Shown: positions 1-11,922, numbered from the stretch's first letter. The stretch: DNA of 64,000 nt from Sphingomonas sp. EC-HK361 (GCF_902498785.1 NZ_LR701493.1:930724-994723), one strand, 5' to 3'. The notes: generated by a model from the sequence alone, not told the origin. Numbers and translations are program-made.

Positions 1-321
1 CCAGCTCCGCGCGATGCGATCCTCGACGAGCGGCCAATCGACATCGCCGGCAAGATTGACCCCGACCCATCCTGACGGGCCGAGATACGCAGGGCGGCTA
101 TAGGTCTCCGGCGCGGCCTCGATGAGCATCGCCTGCTCGTCGACGCCGCTCGTCTTCACGCACACGACGTGAAGGCCATCGCCGTGATGATCGTCGCGGA
201 CCTGCGCGAACTGCTTGCCGGCGACGAAGAAAGTCGGCTGGCCGTGGCTGACGCGCTCTTCCGTTTCGGGCAGCGCGAGTGCCGCCGCGCGGACGGTCTC
301 AAGCGGGGTTGGGTCGCTCAT
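1..321 (-). CDS. MmcQ/YjbR family DNA-binding-like protein, C-terminus cut by the window edge
   Basis: Reading leftward from an ATG at 321, 107 codons are open to the window edge and begin MSDPTPLETVRAAALALPE. The pattern of a short N-terminal helix, then a substrate-like strand (HGQPTFFVAGKQFAQV) and a later GPSGWVGVNL segment is typical of the MmcQ/YjbR fold, a small CyaY-like domain of about 115-120 residues whose true role is poorly known; DNA binding is a database label rather than something visible here. The start lies inside the end of purN (23-base overlap, same strand), so it is probably co-transcribed with purM-purN. The last few residues are missing off the left edge. Confidence 0.8.
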   Translation of the reverse strand, partial: MSDPTPLETVRAAALALPETEERVSHGQPTFFVAGKQFAQVRDDHHGDGLHVVCVKTSGVDEQAMLIEAAPETYSRPAYLGPSGWVGVNLAGDVDWPLVEDRIARSW

Positions 322-871
322 TGGCAACGAACTCCTTCAAAACGCGCGGATATAACGCATGTTCGGCCGCGAGGACTCGCGCCGCGAGTATCTCGGGTGT
401 GTCGCCGGGCTCGATCGGTACCTCGGCCTGACCGAGCACCGCGCCCCCATCGAGCTCTTCGGTCACGACATGCACCGAGCATCCGGCAACCGCATCGCCG
501 GCCGCGATCGCACGGGCATGGGTGTCGAGGCCCTTGTATCGGGGCAACAGCGACGGGTGGATATTGACGATCCGGCCGCGCCACCGTGCGACGAAATCGT
601 CGGACAGCAGCCGCATATAGCCGGCGAGCGCGATGATTTCGACGCCCGCTTCGCGCAGCGCCGCATCGATCTGCGCTTCATACCCGGCCTTGCCGATGCC
701 TTTTGGCGACAGCGCGAAGGTGGCGATCCCTCGCGACTTCGCCCATGCGAGCCCGGGCGCGTCGGGCTTGTCGGACGCGACGAGCGCGACGTCGTAGCCG
801 TCCGCCCGCTCGACAAGCGCCATCATGTTCGATCCGCGGCCGGAAATGAGGATGCCGATCCTTCTATTCAT
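299..871 (-). CDS. purN: phosphoribosylglycinamide formyltransferase (PurN)
   Basis: Cytosolic enzyme of de novo purine synthesis that transfers the formyl group of 10-formyltetrahydrofolate to GAR. The 190-residue length is normal. The N-terminus has the phosphate-binding loop GRGSNM (11-16). The catalytic triad is recognisable as N103 and H105 in IVNIHPSLLP and D141 in VTEELDGG. It lies 69 bases downstream of purM on the same strand, the usual purM-purN order, but a palindromic repeat fills that gap. The start at 871 is the first ATG and gives a standard N-terminus. The downstream YjbR-like gene overlaps its 3' end. Confidence 0.97.
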   Translation of the reverse strand: MNRRIGILISGRGSNMMALVERADGYDVALVASDKPDAPGLAWAKSRGIATFALSPKGIGKAGYEAQIDAALREAGVEIIALAGYMRLLSDDFVARWRGRIVNIHPSLLPRYKGLDTHARAIAAGDAVAGCSVHVVTEELDGGAVLGQAEVPIEPGDTPEILAARVLAAEHALYPRVLKEFVANERPNPA

Positions 872-887
872 GCGGTGCCCGATGTGC

Positions 888-932
888 CCCCGCGAAGGCG
901 GGGACCCAGACTGGGTTCCCGCCTACGCGGGA
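888..932. repeat. palindromic intergenic repeat, copy 1 (purM-purN)
   Basis: Two GC-rich mini-hairpins, CCCCGCGAAGGCGGGG and TTCCCGCCTACGCGGGAA, flank a small CCCAG/CTGGG core, so the whole element is also one long imperfect palindrome. Related elements occur at 9190-9260 and 11075-11122. As RNA it would form a strong hairpin between purM and purN and could attenuate transcription or protect the mRNA 3' end. Confidence 0.8.
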
Positions 933-940
933 ACACATTG

Positions 941-2047
941 CTAAGCATGATGCGTCGCGCTCCAATCATCCCGCGCGCTCCAGGTTTCAGCCGAACCCTT
1001 CACGGTGCACCCGCGCGGCCCCGCCTCGATCGCGCCCATCCGGAACACCATCTCACCCGCGGCTTCAAGTTCCGTCGCGACCGAATCCGCCGCGCCCGCT
1101 GCAACGACGATAGCCATCCCGATCCCGCAATTGAACGTGCGCGCCATTTCCTCCGGCTCGATCGTCCCTTGCGCCTGCAGGAACGCCATCAGTCGCGGCT
1201 GCGGCCAGGCATCGGCGTCTACGACCGCGTGCGTATCGATCGGCAGGACGCGCGGGATATTCTCGAGCAATCCGCCGCCAGTGATATGCGCCATGCCCTT
1301 GATCCGCTTGGCGCGGATGAGCGGCAGCAAGCTTTTCACATAGATGCGCGTCGGCGCCATCAAATGGTCGATCAGCAGCCGGTCAGCATCGAACAGCGCC
1401 GGCCGGTCGAGCTTCCAGCCCTTGTCTGCGGCCAGCCGCCGGACGAGCGAGAAGCCGTTGGAATGCACCCCCGACGATGCGAGCCCGAGGATCACGTCGC
1501 CCGCCGCTATCTCTGCCCCGGTCAGCACCTGATCGCGTTCGACCGCTCCGACGCAGAAGCCGGCAAGGTCGTAGTCGCCGTCCGCGTACATCCCCGGCAT
1601 CTCCGCGGTCTCGCCGCCGATCAGCGCGCAGCCGGCGTCGCGGCAGCCTTCGGCGATCGAGGCGACGACGCTTTCGGCCACGGCGGTATCGAGCTTGCCG
1701 GTCGCGTAATAGTCCAGGAAAAACAGCGGCTCCGCGCCCTGCACGATCAGGTCGTTGGCGCACATCGCGACGAGATCGATGCCGACGCCCGCATGACGAT
1801 CCCATTCGATGGCGAGCTTCAGCTTCGTGCCGACGCCGTCATTCGCCGCGACCAGGAGCGGATCGGTGAAACCCGCTGCCTTCAGATCGAAGAACCCGCC
1901 GAACCCGCCGAGATCGGCATCGGTGCCGGCGCGCCGCGTCGATTTGGCGAGCGGACCGATCGCGCGGACGAGCGCATTGCCAGCGGCGATGGAAACCCCC
2001 GCCTTGGCATAGGTGTAAGAGGCGGGATGGGGCTGTTCGTCGCTCAT
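941..2047 (-). CDS. purM: phosphoribosylformylglycinamidine cyclo-ligase (AIR synthetase, PurM)
   Basis: ATP-dependent ring closure of FGAM to AIR, the fifth step of purine synthesis, in the cytosol. The 368-residue product is typical. The N-terminus carries [15 protein letters not shown], the family signature with the conserved Asp normally after the YxxAGV element replaced here by SI; the core has [11 protein letters not shown] and the nucleotide region [19 protein letters not shown], and the C-terminal half has the [15 protein letters not shown] motif. The reading frame is open far upstream, but the protein homology begins at the ATG at 2047. It is divergent from the gene at 2111, so the 63-base gap must hold both promoters. 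Confidence 0.97.
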   Translation of the reverse strand: MSDEQPHPASYTYAKAGVSIAAGNALVRAIGPLAKSTRRAGTDADLGGFGGFFDLKAAGFTDPLLVAANDGVGTKLKLAIEWDRHAGVGIDLVAMCANDLIVQGAEPLFFLDYYATGKLDTAVAESVVASIAEGCRDAGCALIGGETAEMPGMYADGDYDLAGFCVGAVERDQVLTGAEIAAGDVILGLASSGVHSNGFSLVRRLAADKGWKLDRPALFDADRLLIDHLMAPTRIYVKSLLPLIRAKRIKGMAHITGGGLLENIPRVLPIDTHAVVDADAWPQPRLMAFLQAQGTIEPEEMARTFNCGIGMAIVVAAGAADSVATELEAAGEMVFRMGAIEAGPRGCTVKGSAETWSARDDWSATHHA

Positions 2048-2110
2048 GCGCAGATCGCCTAGCCATATCGCGCTTGGATTTCCACGCCTGCTTCGCCAAA
2101 AGGCTTGCCG

Positions 2111-3349
2111 ATGCGTCTTCGTACTCCCGTCCTCGCCCTTGCCACCGCCGCACTCGCGTTCGGCGGGGCCGCCGTCATGGCGCAGATCGAAGGTGGTAGC
2201 CGCGGCGTCGCGCCGATCGATTCCTCCGGCAATTTCGAGGTTTCGGGCGTGACGGTCGATACCTCCGGCAAGAGCGCGGACGCCGCCCGCTATGCCGGCT
2301 GGCGGCTGGCGCAACGCAAGGCGTGGGTGCAGCTTTCGAACCGGCTTGGCGCGGGCGGCGGGCTGGTATCCGACGGCACGCTCGATTCGCTCGTCTCCGC
2401 GGTCGTCGTCGAGAACGAGCAGATCGGCCCCAACCGCTATATCGCCAAGCTCGGCGTGCTGTTCGACCGCGACCGCGCCGGCAGCATCCTGGGCGTCGTC
2501 GGCACCGTGAACCGGTCGGCCGCGATGGTCGTCATCCCCGTGCAATGGTCCGGCGGCGTCGGCCAGGTGTTCGAACAGCGCAGCGACTGGCAGGAGGCCT
2601 GGGCACGCTATCGCACGGGCAACAGCACGATCGACTATGTCCGCCCTGTGGGCACCGGCCCCGATCCGCTCCTGCTGAACGTCGGCCAGACCGAACGGCC
2701 GGGTCGCGGCTGGTGGCGCACCGTCCTCGATCAATATGGCGCGTCGGACGTGCTGATCCCGGTTGTCACGCTCTATCGCCAGTGGCCGGGCGGTCCGATC
2801 GTCGGCGTGTTCCAGGCGCGACAAGGTCCGGACAACCGCAAGCTCGCGCAGTTCGTGCTGAAAGTGAATAGCGCCGCGGGTTTGCCCGCGCTGCTCGATG
2901 CGGGGGTGAAGCGGATCGACGAGACCTATCAGGCGGCGCTGTCGCGGGGCCTCATCCGTGCCGATCCGGGGCTGATGTATCGCACACCCGAACCGACCCC
3001 CACGCCGACCGCCTTGCCGACCGATCTGCCGGCAGCCGTCACGACGACGGCCGCGACCGCGACGACGGCGTTCACGGTGCAGTTCGATACGCCCGACGTC
3101 GGTGCGGTCACCGCGACGGAAGGCGCGTTGCTGGGCATTCCGGGCGTATCCTCGGCATCGACGAGCAGCCTCGCGCTTGGCGGCATATCGCTGATGCGGG
3201 TCGGTTATGCGGGAGCGCCCGAAGCGCTGCGCGCGGCGCTGGAGGCGCGGGGCTGGCAGGTGCTCGGTTCCGGCACGACGCTACGCATCCGGCGCGGCCC
3301 GGCACCGCAGCCGCGGCCCACGCCAACGGGCACGCCGACCGCCGGATGA
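2111..3349 (+). CDS. secreted protein with degenerate C-terminal HMA-like fold (purM-hda linker gene)
   Basis: 412 residues. An N-terminal signal peptide ([18 protein letters not shown], likely cleaved near AVMA-Q) predicts a periplasmic or membrane-attached product. Residues roughly 35-280 form an unnamed domain. A Pro/Thr linker (repeated PT) follows, then a C-terminal unit of about 75 residues with the beta-alpha-beta spacing of heavy-metal-associated domains but no CxxC, so metal binding is not expected. The tail is again Pro/Thr-rich. In gammaproteobacteria a DUF2066 protein occupies the same slot between purM and hda; I infer a positional equivalent. An AAAAGG precedes the ATG at 2111 by 7 bases; the TTG 6 bases earlier is unlikely. 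It overlaps hda by 4 bases. Confidence 0.85.
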   Translation: MRLRTPVLALATAALAFGGAAVMAQIEGGSRGVAPIDSSGNFEVSGVTVDTSGKSADAARYAGWRLAQRKAWVQLSNRLGAGGGLVSDGTLDSLVSAVVVENEQIGPNRYIAKLGVLFDRDRAGSILGVVGTVNRSAAMVVIPVQWSGGVGQVFEQRSDWQEAWARYRTGNSTIDYVRPVGTGPDPLLLNVGQTERPGRGWWRTVLDQYGASDVLIPVVTLYRQWPGGPIVGVFQARQGPDNRKLAQFVLKVNSAAGLPALLDAGVKRIDETYQAALSRGLIRADPGLMYRTPEPTPTPTALPTDLPAAVTTTAATATTAFTVQFDTPDVGAVTATEGALLGIPGVSSASTSSLALGGISLMRVGYAGAPEALRAALEARGWQVLGSGTTLRIRRGPAPQPRPTPTGTPTAG

Positions 3350-3963
3350 CGCAGATCGGCCTCCCGTTCGCGTGGCCCGCGAGCCCGAGCGACGACGAAT
3401 TCCTGGTGACCCCTTCCAACGCGCGCGCGGCACACACGCTGGAGCATTGGGGTGCATGGCCGGTGATGACCGCCATCCTCACCGGTCCGCGCAAATCGGG
3501 GCGCAGCCTGCTTGCGCGCATTTTCGCAGGGAAAAGTGGCGGCAGCATCGTCGATGACGCGCAGGCGCGTGATGAGGAACAGCTGTTCCACGCGTGGAAC
3601 CGCGCACAAGCCGATCGCAAGCCGCTGGTGATGGTCGCTGATGTAGCGCCGCCAGAGTGGGCTGTGCGGCTCCCCGATCTGCGCTCCCGCCTCGCCGCGT
3701 GTCCGATCGCGACGATCGGTGCGCCCGACGATGCGCTGATGCACGCGCTGCTCGAGCGGCAGTTCGCGCGCAGGGGACTGGATGCCCGTCCCGACCTGCT
3801 CGACTGGCTCGTCGCTCGGATAGAGCGTAATCACGTCGCACTGATGCGCACCGTCGATCTGCTCGACCAGGAAGTGCTCGAACGCCGCAAACGGCTTTCC
3901 ATTCCGTTTGCGCGGAGCGTGTTGGCGGAAGCCGCGTTGATCGAACCGAAACCGGAGACCTGA
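3346..3963 (+). CDS. hda: DnaA regulatory inactivator Hda (HdaA)
   Basis: Small AAA+ protein related to DnaA domain III that, when bound to the DNA-loaded sliding clamp, stimulates DnaA-ATP hydrolysis and so limits re-initiation. The N-terminal TQIGLPF (2-8) matches the clamp-binding motif of Hda proteins. A degenerate P-loop GPRKSGRS (about 48-55) replaces Walker A; the rest follows the DnaA fold with the lid-helix pattern RGLDARPDLLDWLVARIERN. 205 residues, as in alphaproteobacterial HdaA. It starts by ATGA overlap with the upstream gene and stops one base before the ppk1 start, so the three genes are very probably translated from one mRNA. Confidence 0.93.
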   Translation: MTQIGLPFAWPASPSDDEFLVTPSNARAAHTLEHWGAWPVMTAILTGPRKSGRSLLARIFAGKSGGSIVDDAQARDEEQLFHAWNRAQADRKPLVMVADVAPPEWAVRLPDLRSRLAACPIATIGAPDDALMHALLERQFARRGLDARPDLLDWLVARIERNHVALMRTVDLLDQEVLERRKRLSIPFARSVLAEAALIEPKPET

Positions 3964-3964
3964 A

Positions 3965-6137
<2,173 letters not shown>

Positions 6138-6145
<8 letters not shown>

Positions 6146-7649
6146 TCTTTCGCTGGCTCGGATCGTGCGATCGCGCGCGCCGGTTGCGGCCGGCCAACAG
6201 CCGCGCACGGCGATCATCGACATCGGATCGAATTCGATCCGCCTCGTCGTCTATCAGGGGCCGGCGCGGTTGCCGGCGATCCTCTTCAACGAAAAGGTGC
6301 TGGCGGGGCTCGGGCGATCGCTCGCCCAGACGGGCCGAATCGACGGACCTTCGATGCGGATGGCGGAAACCGCGCTCGTCCGGTTCGCAGCGCTCGCCCG
6401 CGAGATGGAGGCGGACGTCATCCGGACGGTGGCGACCGCGGCCGTGCGCGATGCCGCGAACGGCAAGGCGCTGATTGCTGTGGCCAACGCCGCCGGGTTG
6501 ACGGTGGAACTGTTGTCGGGCGAGGATGAAGCGATCGGCGCGGGGCGCGGGGTCATCTCCGCCATCCCGAACGCGGATGGAATCGTCGGCGACCTTGGCG
6601 GCGGCAGCCTGGAACTGGTCCGGGTGCGGAACGGAGAAGTCGGGGAACGTGCATCGTTTCCGCTTGGCGTGCTGCGAATCGCCGCCATCCGCGCGGGCAC
6701 GCAGGGCGCACTCGATCGTCGTGTGGCAAAGCTGCTGAAGGACGCGGGGTGGCTGGGGGCGGGGCGGGGACTGCCGCTCTATCTCGTCGGCGGATCGTGG
6801 CGCGCGCTTGCCCGGCTCGACATGCACGCGGTCGGCTATCCGCTGCCGATCATCCATGGCTATCCCATGCCGCCTGAAACGATCGCGCGACTGGGGCGCA
6901 CGCTTTCACACGTCGCGAAGGGCAAGCTGAAGGGAATATCGGGCCTATCCTCGGGACGGATCCCGACGCTGGGCAACGCGACCGCGCTGCTCTCGGTCCT
7001 GCTGAAGCATCTGAAGTCGAGCACGACGATCACATCTGCATACGGCTTGCGCGAGGGCCTGCTGTTCGGCGCGCTCGACGCCGCGACGCAGCGGCAAGAT
7101 CCGTTGATCGTCGCCGCGCGCGACGAGGGCGCCCGGTCGGGCCGCTTTCCGGAACATGGCGATCTGCTCGATCGCTGGATCGCGCCGCTGTTCGAGCGCG
7201 AGACGGCGGCGGACGCGCGGCTGCGCCACGCCGCGTGCCTGCTCGCCGATGTGGGCTGGCGCGCGAACCCCGAATATCGCGCGGAACGCGGCGTGGAGAT
7301 CGCGCTCCACGGCAATTGGGTAGCGATCGACGCGCGGGGTCGCGCCATGCTGGCGCAGGCGCTCCACACCAGCCTTGGCGGTGGTGCGCCATCGCCCGAG
7401 CCGATTCCTGCACTTGCGAGCGGCGACGATCTTGTGCGCGCCCATGGCTGGGGGCTGGCGATGCGTTTGGGGCAGCGCCTCAGCGGAGGGCTGGCGGGTC
7501 CGCTCCAGCGCTCGCACCTGGCCGATGACGGCACGGCATTGACGCTGCACCTGGCTGGAGACGACCTCTCATTCTACGGGGAAACCGTCGCGAAACGTCA
7601 CGCGGCACTCGCCGCGGCGCTCGGCCGGACGCCGATCGTCACCTCCTGA
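6138..7649 (+). CDS. ppx: Ppx/GppA family exopolyphosphatase
   Basis: Removes terminal phosphate from polyphosphate or hydrolyses pppGpp, by the actin/Hsp70-type phosphatase fold. Visible motifs are phosphate-1 TAIIDIGSNSIRLVVY, the conserved RTVATAAVRDAANG segment and phosphate-2 GDLGGGSLELVRV. The C-terminal half has the HD-like helical domain seen in longer Ppx proteins (ACLLADVGWRANPEYRAER). About 503 residues. The start is uncertain: GTG at 6138 (chosen, overlapping ppk1) or GTG at 6165, neither with a clear Shine-Dalgarno. It ends 3 bases from the convergent I78-like gene. Coupling to ppk1 argues for polyphosphate rather than pppGpp as main substrate, but both are possible. Confidence 0.92.
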
Positions 7650-7652
7650 CGC

Positions 7653-7940
7653 TTACCCGCAAGTGAAGCCGGTGACGACGTTCTTCAGGTCCATCTTCAC
7701 GTTGAGCCGATCGACCCGGTAATCCATCGTCATCGCGGTGTCGGGATGAAGCCAGCGGATCGTTCGCGCGCCCGATCGGCGCAACGCCTCCGTCGCAAGG
7801 GTCGCGTCCGCCGGCTTGCCGATGAGATCGCCGATCGCGCTCGCATCGCAGCGGACGCCGCCCGGCATCGGCTCGGGCGCGGGGGTCGCGGCGGCGCAGC
7901 CGATGAGCGCGAGTGGGGTGAGCGCGGCCAGAGCCTTCAT
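7653..7940 (-). CDS. I78-family peptidase inhibitor-like lipoprotein
   Basis: 95 residues. The N-terminus MKALAALTPLALIGC is a lipoprotein signal with lipobox LIGC, so C15 is the predicted lipidated residue. The remainder matches the I78 inhibitor pattern: CDASAIGDLIGKPAD, then SGARTIRWLHPDTAMTMDYR, then DRLNVKMD and a terminal GFTCG, with two Cys (31 and 94) that may form a disulfide. Family members inhibit serine proteases such as subtilisin-like enzymes; a target here is unknown. The start overlaps the rnd stop as ATGA, so it is translated from the rnd mRNA. Confidence 0.85.
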   Translation of the reverse strand: MKALAALTPLALIGCAAATPAPEPMPGGVRCDASAIGDLIGKPADATLATEALRRSGARTIRWLHPDTAMTMDYRVDRLNVKMDLKNVVTGFTCG

Positions 7941-9109
7941 GCGTCCTCCGTCCGGGTCATCTTGAGCTTGCCGCCTTTCACTGCAAAGCCAAGCCGTCCC
8001 TCGACAAGATCGAGCGCATCCCGCCCGAACTGGTCGAACCGCCAGCCATCCAGCATCGACAGCCCGTCGCGCTGGCCGGCGGCGAGAAGCTCCAGTTCGT
8101 CGCTGCGGGCGAGCAGGCGAGGCGCGACATCGATGTCGCGCGCGCGGATTTTCAGAAGCAGCTTCAGCAGATCGGCGACGAGCGCGCCTTCCTTGCCGAG
8201 ACCGGGCTTGCGATCCTCGCGCGGCGGCAACTCGTCCGCATCGAGCGGTTTCGCGGCTTCGATCGCCGCCATCAGCCTTCCGCCGATATCGTTGTGCGCC
8301 CAGGTCGCCGAAAGCCCGCGCACCTTGGCGAGATCGGCCTGCTTCTTGGGCGGATGGCCGGCGAGATCGGCGAGAGTCTCGTCCTTGACGATGCGGCCGC
8401 GCGGCAGGTCCTTGCCCCGCGCTTCCAGCTCGCGCCACCGCGCGATCGCCTTCAACCGGCCGAGCACGTCGGGCTTGCGGCCTGAAATCCGCACGCGCTT
8501 CCAGGCGAGGTCGGGGTCGTTTGCATAATTCAGCGGATCGCCGAGCCGCTCCATCTCATGGTCCAGCCACGCGCCGCGGCCGGTCTTGCGCAGCCGTTCG
8601 AGCATTCTGGGGAAAATCTTCGCCAGATGGGTTACGTCACCGATGGCATATTCGATCTGGCGCGCATCGAGCGGACGGCGGCTCCAGTCGGTGAAGCGCG
8701 CGCCCTTGTCGATCTGGATTCCCAGCCAGCTGTCGACGAGGTTCGAATAGCCGATCTGCTCGCCTTGCCCCAGCGCCATCGCCGCCACCTGCGTGTCGAA
8801 CAGCGGGTGCGGGGTCGTGCCGGTCAGGTTGTAGATGATTTCCAGATCCTGCCCGCCGGCATGGAAGACCTTCAGCACATCCTCGTTCGCGACCATCAGC
8901 TCGAGCAGCGGGGCGAGGTCGAGTCCCGGCGCCATCGGGTCGATCGCCGCTGCCTCGTTCACGTCGGCGATCTGGATGAGGCAGAGCTCGGGCCAATAGG
9001 TGCTCTCCCGCATGAACTCGGTATCGATGCAGACGAAGTCCGCCCGGGCGAGCCGGGTGCAGAGATTGGCGAGGGTCGCGCTGTCGGTAATCAAGGGGTG
9101 TACGTGCAT
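7937..9109 (-). CDS. rnd: ribonuclease D
   Basis: 3'-5' exoribonuclease that trims tRNA and other stable RNA precursors. The 390-residue protein has the three DEDDy exonuclease motifs: DTEFMRE (Exo I), FHAGGQDLEI (Exo II) and YAIGDVTHL (Exo III with the catalytic Tyr), followed by an HRDC-type helical domain (RELEARGKDLPRGRIVKDE). The chosen ATG at 9109 gives the usual start, just before LITDSATLANL; an ATG 12 bases upstream is also possible. It is divergent from aspS across a 165-base gap containing a palindromic repeat. Confidence 0.95.
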   Translation of the reverse strand: MHVHPLITDSATLANLCTRLARADFVCIDTEFMRESTYWPELCLIQIADVNEAAAIDPMAPGLDLAPLLELMVANEDVLKVFHAGGQDLEIIYNLTGTTPHPLFDTQVAAMALGQGEQIGYSNLVDSWLGIQIDKGARFTDWSRRPLDARQIEYAIGDVTHLAKIFPRMLERLRKTGRGAWLDHEMERLGDPLNYANDPDLAWKRVRISGRKPDVLGRLKAIARWRELEARGKDLPRGRIVKDETLADLAGHPPKKQADLAKVRGLSATWAHNDIGGRLMAAIEAAKPLDADELPPREDRKPGLGKEGALVADLLKLLLKIRARDIDVAPRLLARSDELELLAAGQRDGLSMLDGWRFDQFGRDALDLVEGRLGFAVKGGKLKMTRTEDA

Positions 9110-9189
9110 CGCCAAGCCCATAGACGCACCCGCGCGCCTTGACAAAGTGACGAGTGGAGAAGAAGCGCAGCGCCTTCTTTCCTCGTCAT

Positions 9190-9260
9190 CCTCGCGTAGG
9201 CGGGGATCCAGAGTCACATGCGTGGTGCTCGGAACTCTGGGTTCCCGCCTGCGCGGGAAC
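9190..9260. repeat. palindromic intergenic repeat, copy 2 (rnd-aspS)
   Basis: Same family as the element at 888-932: CTCGCGTAGGCGGGGATCC at the left and GGTTCCCGCCTGCGCGGGAA at the right. Here the core is longer (CCAGAGT ... ACTCTGG about 20 bases apart). Its right arm ends 14 bases before the aspS start codon, so any aspS transcript starting upstream carries this hairpin over its ribosome-binding region. Confidence 0.8.
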
Positions 9261-9274
9261 ACGGAATGTTAGCC

Positions 9275-11068
9275 ATGCACGCCTACCGCACCCATACCTG
9301 CGCCGCGCTGACCGCCGCCCAAGTCGGCGACACCGTCCGGCTGTCCGGCTGGGTCCACCGCAAGCGCGACCATGGCGGCGTGCTCTTTCTCGATCTGCGC
9401 GACCATTACGGCATCACCCAGATCGTCGCCGACAGCGATTCGCCCGCGCTCGCCGCGCTGGAGGCGATCCGCGCCGAATCGGTCGTGACGATCGACGGCG
9501 TCGTCAAGAAGCGCTCCGACGCGACGATCAACCCGAACCTGCCGACCGGTGAGATCGAGGTCTTCGCCCAGGGTGTCACCGTCCAGAGCGCGGCGCAGGA
9601 ACTGCCTATGCCGGTCGCGGGCGAGGCGGAATATCCCGAGGATATCCGCCTGCGCTACCGCTTCCTCGACCTGCGGCGCGAGCGGCTCCACGCCAACATC
9701 CTGCTGCGCTCCAACGTCATCACCTCGCTTCGCCGCCGCATGATCGACCAGGGTTTCACAGAGTTCCAGACCCCGATCCTGACCGCCTCCAGCCCCGAGG
9801 GCGCGCGCGACTATCTCGTTCCCAGCCGCGTCCACCCCGGCAAATTCTACGCGCTCCCCCAGGCGCCGCAGATGTTCAAGCAGCTGTTGATGGTCGCGGG
9901 CTTCGACCGCTATTTCCAGATCGCCCCCTGCTTCCGCGACGAGGACGCCCGCGCTGACCGTAGCCCAGGCGAGTTCTATCAGCTCGATTTCGAGATGAGC
10001 TATGTCACGCAGGACGACGTGTTCGCCGCGATCGAACCCGTGCTCCACGGCGTCTTCGAGGAATTTGCGAACTGGCAGGGGAAAGGGCGCACTGTCTCGG
10101 CGCTGCCCTTCAAGCGCATCCCCTATCGCGAATCGATGCTGAAATACGGCAACGACAAGCCCGATCTGCGTAACCCGATCCTGATCTCCGACGTCAGCGA
10201 TCACTTCAAGGGGTCGGGTTTCGGCCGCTTCGCATTGATCGTCGAAGCCGGCGACGTCGTCCGTGCGATTCCTGCGCCGGGTACCGCCGAGAAGAGCCGC
10301 AAGTTCTTCGACGACATGAACGCCTGGGCGCAAGGCGAAGGCTTTGCCGGCCTCGGCTACGCGACCCGCAAAGGCGGCGAGTGGGGCGGCCCGATCGCCA
10401 AGAATCACGGCGAGGACAAGATGTCGGCGATGGCCGACGCGCTCGGCCTCGGCCCCGACGACGGCCTGTTCTTCGCCGCGGGCAAGGAAGCGCAGGCGGC
10501 CAAGCTCGCCGGTCTCGCCCGCACGCGCGTCGCCGAGCAACTCAACCTCATCGACGAGAAGCGCTTCGAATTCTGCTGGATCGTCGATTTCCCGATGTTC
10601 GAATATGACGAGGACGCCAAGAAGATCGATTTCAGCCACAACCCCTTCTCGATGCCGCAGGGCGAGATGGAAGCGCTGGGAACCAAGGACCCGCTCGATA
10701 TCCTCGCCTATCAATATGACATCGTCTGCAACGGCGTGGAGCTGTCGTCGGGCGCGATCCGGAACCACCGGCCGGAGATCATGTACAAGGCGTTCGAGAT
10801 TGCGGGTTACACGCAGGCCGAGGTCGACACGAACTTTGCGGGCATGATCAATGCGTTCAAATACGGCGCGCCCCCCCACGGCGGCTCCGCACCCGGGGTC
10901 GATCGCATCGTCATGCTGCTGGCGGACGAACCCAACATCCGCGAGGTCATCGTCTTCCCGATGACGCAGAAGGCGGAGGACCTGATGATGGGCGCGCCGA
11001 ACTTCGCGACGGCGAAGCAGCTGAAGGAGCTCAACCTGCGCTCGACGGCAGAGGTGACCAAGGCTTGA
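9275..11068 (+). CDS. aspS: aspartyl-tRNA synthetase, probably non-discriminating (Asp/Asn)
   Basis: Class IIb synthetase of 597 residues with N-terminal OB-fold anticodon domain ([20 protein letters not shown], about 23-42), the bacterial GAD insertion and the class II catalytic core ([20 protein letters not shown]; terminal [14 protein letters not shown]). The anticodon-domain residue that is Leu in discriminating E. coli AspRS is His here (RDHGG), as in non-discriminating enzymes that also charge tRNA-Asn and need GatCAB. Start: MHAYRTH at 9275 matches the usual N-terminus; an in-frame ATG at 9266 is an alternative. No good Shine-Dalgarno is visible. Palindromic repeats lie on both sides of the gene. 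Confidence 0.97.
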   Translation: MHAYRTHTCAALTAAQVGDTVRLSGWVHRKRDHGGVLFLDLRDHYGITQIVADSDSPALAALEAIRAESVVTIDGVVKKRSDATINPNLPTGEIEVFAQGVTVQSAAQELPMPVAGEAEYPEDIRLRYRFLDLRRERLHANILLRSNVITSLRRRMIDQGFTEFQTPILTASSPEGARDYLVPSRVHPGKFYALPQAPQMFKQLLMVAGFDRYFQIAPCFRDEDARADRSPGEFYQLDFEMSYVTQDDVFAAIEPVLHGVFEEFANWQGKGRTVSALPFKRIPYRESMLKYGNDKPDLRNPILISDVSDHFKGSGFGRFALIVEAGDVVRAIPAPGTAEKSRKFFDDMNAWAQGEGFAGLGYATRKGGEWGGPIAKNHGEDKMSAMADALGLGPDDGLFFAAGKEAQAAKLAGLARTRVAEQLNLIDEKRFEFCWIVDFPMFEYDEDAKKIDFSHNPFSMPQGEMEALGTKDPLDILAYQYDIVCNGVELSSGAIRNHRPEIMYKAFEIAGYTQAEVDTNFAGMINAFKYGAPPHGGSAPGVDRIVMLLADEPNIREVIVFPMTQKAEDLMMGAPNFATAKQLKELNLRSTAEVTKA

Positions 11069-11074
11069 ATGGAT

Positions 11075-11122
11075 CCCCGCGAAGGCGGGGATCCAGCCTG
11101 GACTCACGCCTTCGCGGGCGTG
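11075..11122. repeat. palindromic intergenic repeat, copy 3 (downstream of aspS)
   Basis: CCCCGCGAAGGCGGGGATCC followed by a CAGCCTGG core and CACGCCTTCGCGGGCGTG. It begins 6 bases after the aspS stop and ends 23 bases before ppk2, so it probably works as the aspS 3' end or as a processing hairpin between the two genes. Same family as 888-932 and 9190-9260. Confidence 0.75.
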
Positions 11123-11145
11123 CATTATTGCGCTAAGATCGCGCC

Positions 11146-11922
11146 ATGACCATCGATCTGAACGACTTCGAATCCGGCAAGAAGTACAAGGGCAAATATG
11201 CCGACGATCTTGCCGAGCTTCAGACCCGGCTCGAGCATATCCAGGTCGCCCACATCGTCCGCCACCGCGCCGCGGTCGTCATGCTCGAAGGGTGGGATGC
11301 GGCCGGGAAGGGCGGCATCATCCAGCGGATGACCGCCGAGTGGGACCAGCGCAATTACGAGGTGTATCCGATCGCGGCGCCCAGCAGGGAGGAGCTTGCG
11401 CACGATTTCCTCTGGCGTTTCCGCACGCGGCTGCCCGAACCCGGCAACATCGCCGTCTTCGACCGCAGCTGGTATGGCCGGGTCCTCGTCGAGCGGGTCG
11501 AGGGCTATGCCACCCGCCCGCAGTGGAAGCGTGCCTATGATCAGATCAACCGCTTCGAAGCCAAGCTGATCGAAAGCGGGACGACGCTGGTGAAGCTGTT
11601 CGTCCATGTGAGCCAGAAGGAGCAGGACAAGCGGCTGAAGGCGCGGCTCGACGATCCGTGGAAACGCTGGAAGACCGGCCTCGACGACTATCGCAACCGG
11701 GCGAAGCGCCCCGAATATCTCGCCGCGATGCACGGCATGTTCGAGCAGACTGACACGCCCGGGGCGCCGTGGCACGTCATCGATGGCGACAACAAGAAGG
11801 CAGCCCGCATCGCCGCGCTTTCCATCGTGGCCGACGCGCTGGAAGCGCAGGTTTCGATGGAGCCGCCCGAGATCAACCCCGAAGTGGAAACGGTCGCGCG
11901 CGCTGCGTTCAAGACGCGCTAA
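11146..11922 (+). CDS. ppk2: polyphosphate kinase 2 family protein
   Basis: 258 residues. PPK2 enzymes use polyphosphate to phosphorylate nucleoside mono- or diphosphates (or run in reverse). The single-domain form has Walker A GWDAAGKGG (about 49-57) and Walker B FDRSWYGRVLVERV, with the lid segment KARLDDPWKRWKTGLDDY. The EGWDAAGKGG and RSWYGRVLVERV motifs are diagnostic; whether it acts on GDP/ADP or AMP cannot be told from motifs alone. It lies 77 bases after aspS, with the repeat between, and faces carbonic anhydrase at its 3' end. It gives the cell a second polyphosphate route besides ppk1 at 3965. Confidence 0.93.
   Translation: MTIDLNDFESGKKYKGKYADDLAELQTRLEHIQVAHIVRHRAAVVMLEGWDAAGKGGIIQRMTAEWDQRNYEVYPIAAPSREELAHDFLWRFRTRLPEPGNIAVFDRSWYGRVLVERVEGYATRPQWKRAYDQINRFEAKLIESGTTLVKLFVHVSQKEQDKRLKARLDDPWKRWKTGLDDYRNRAKRPEYLAAMHGMFEQTDTPGAPWHVIDGDNKKAARIAALSIVADALEAQVSMEPPEINPEVETVARAAFKTR

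Noticed and set aside
359-2062. 567-residue plus-strand open frame over purN and purM
   Set aside because: Antisense shadow of two clearly recognised enzymes.
9218-9274. N-terminal extension of aspS
   Set aside because: It would translate the palindromic repeat; the synthetase family begins at MHAYRTH.
9269-11125. 618-residue minus-strand open frame over aspS
   Set aside because: Codon-mirror shadow of aspS; no motif and no ribosome-binding site.
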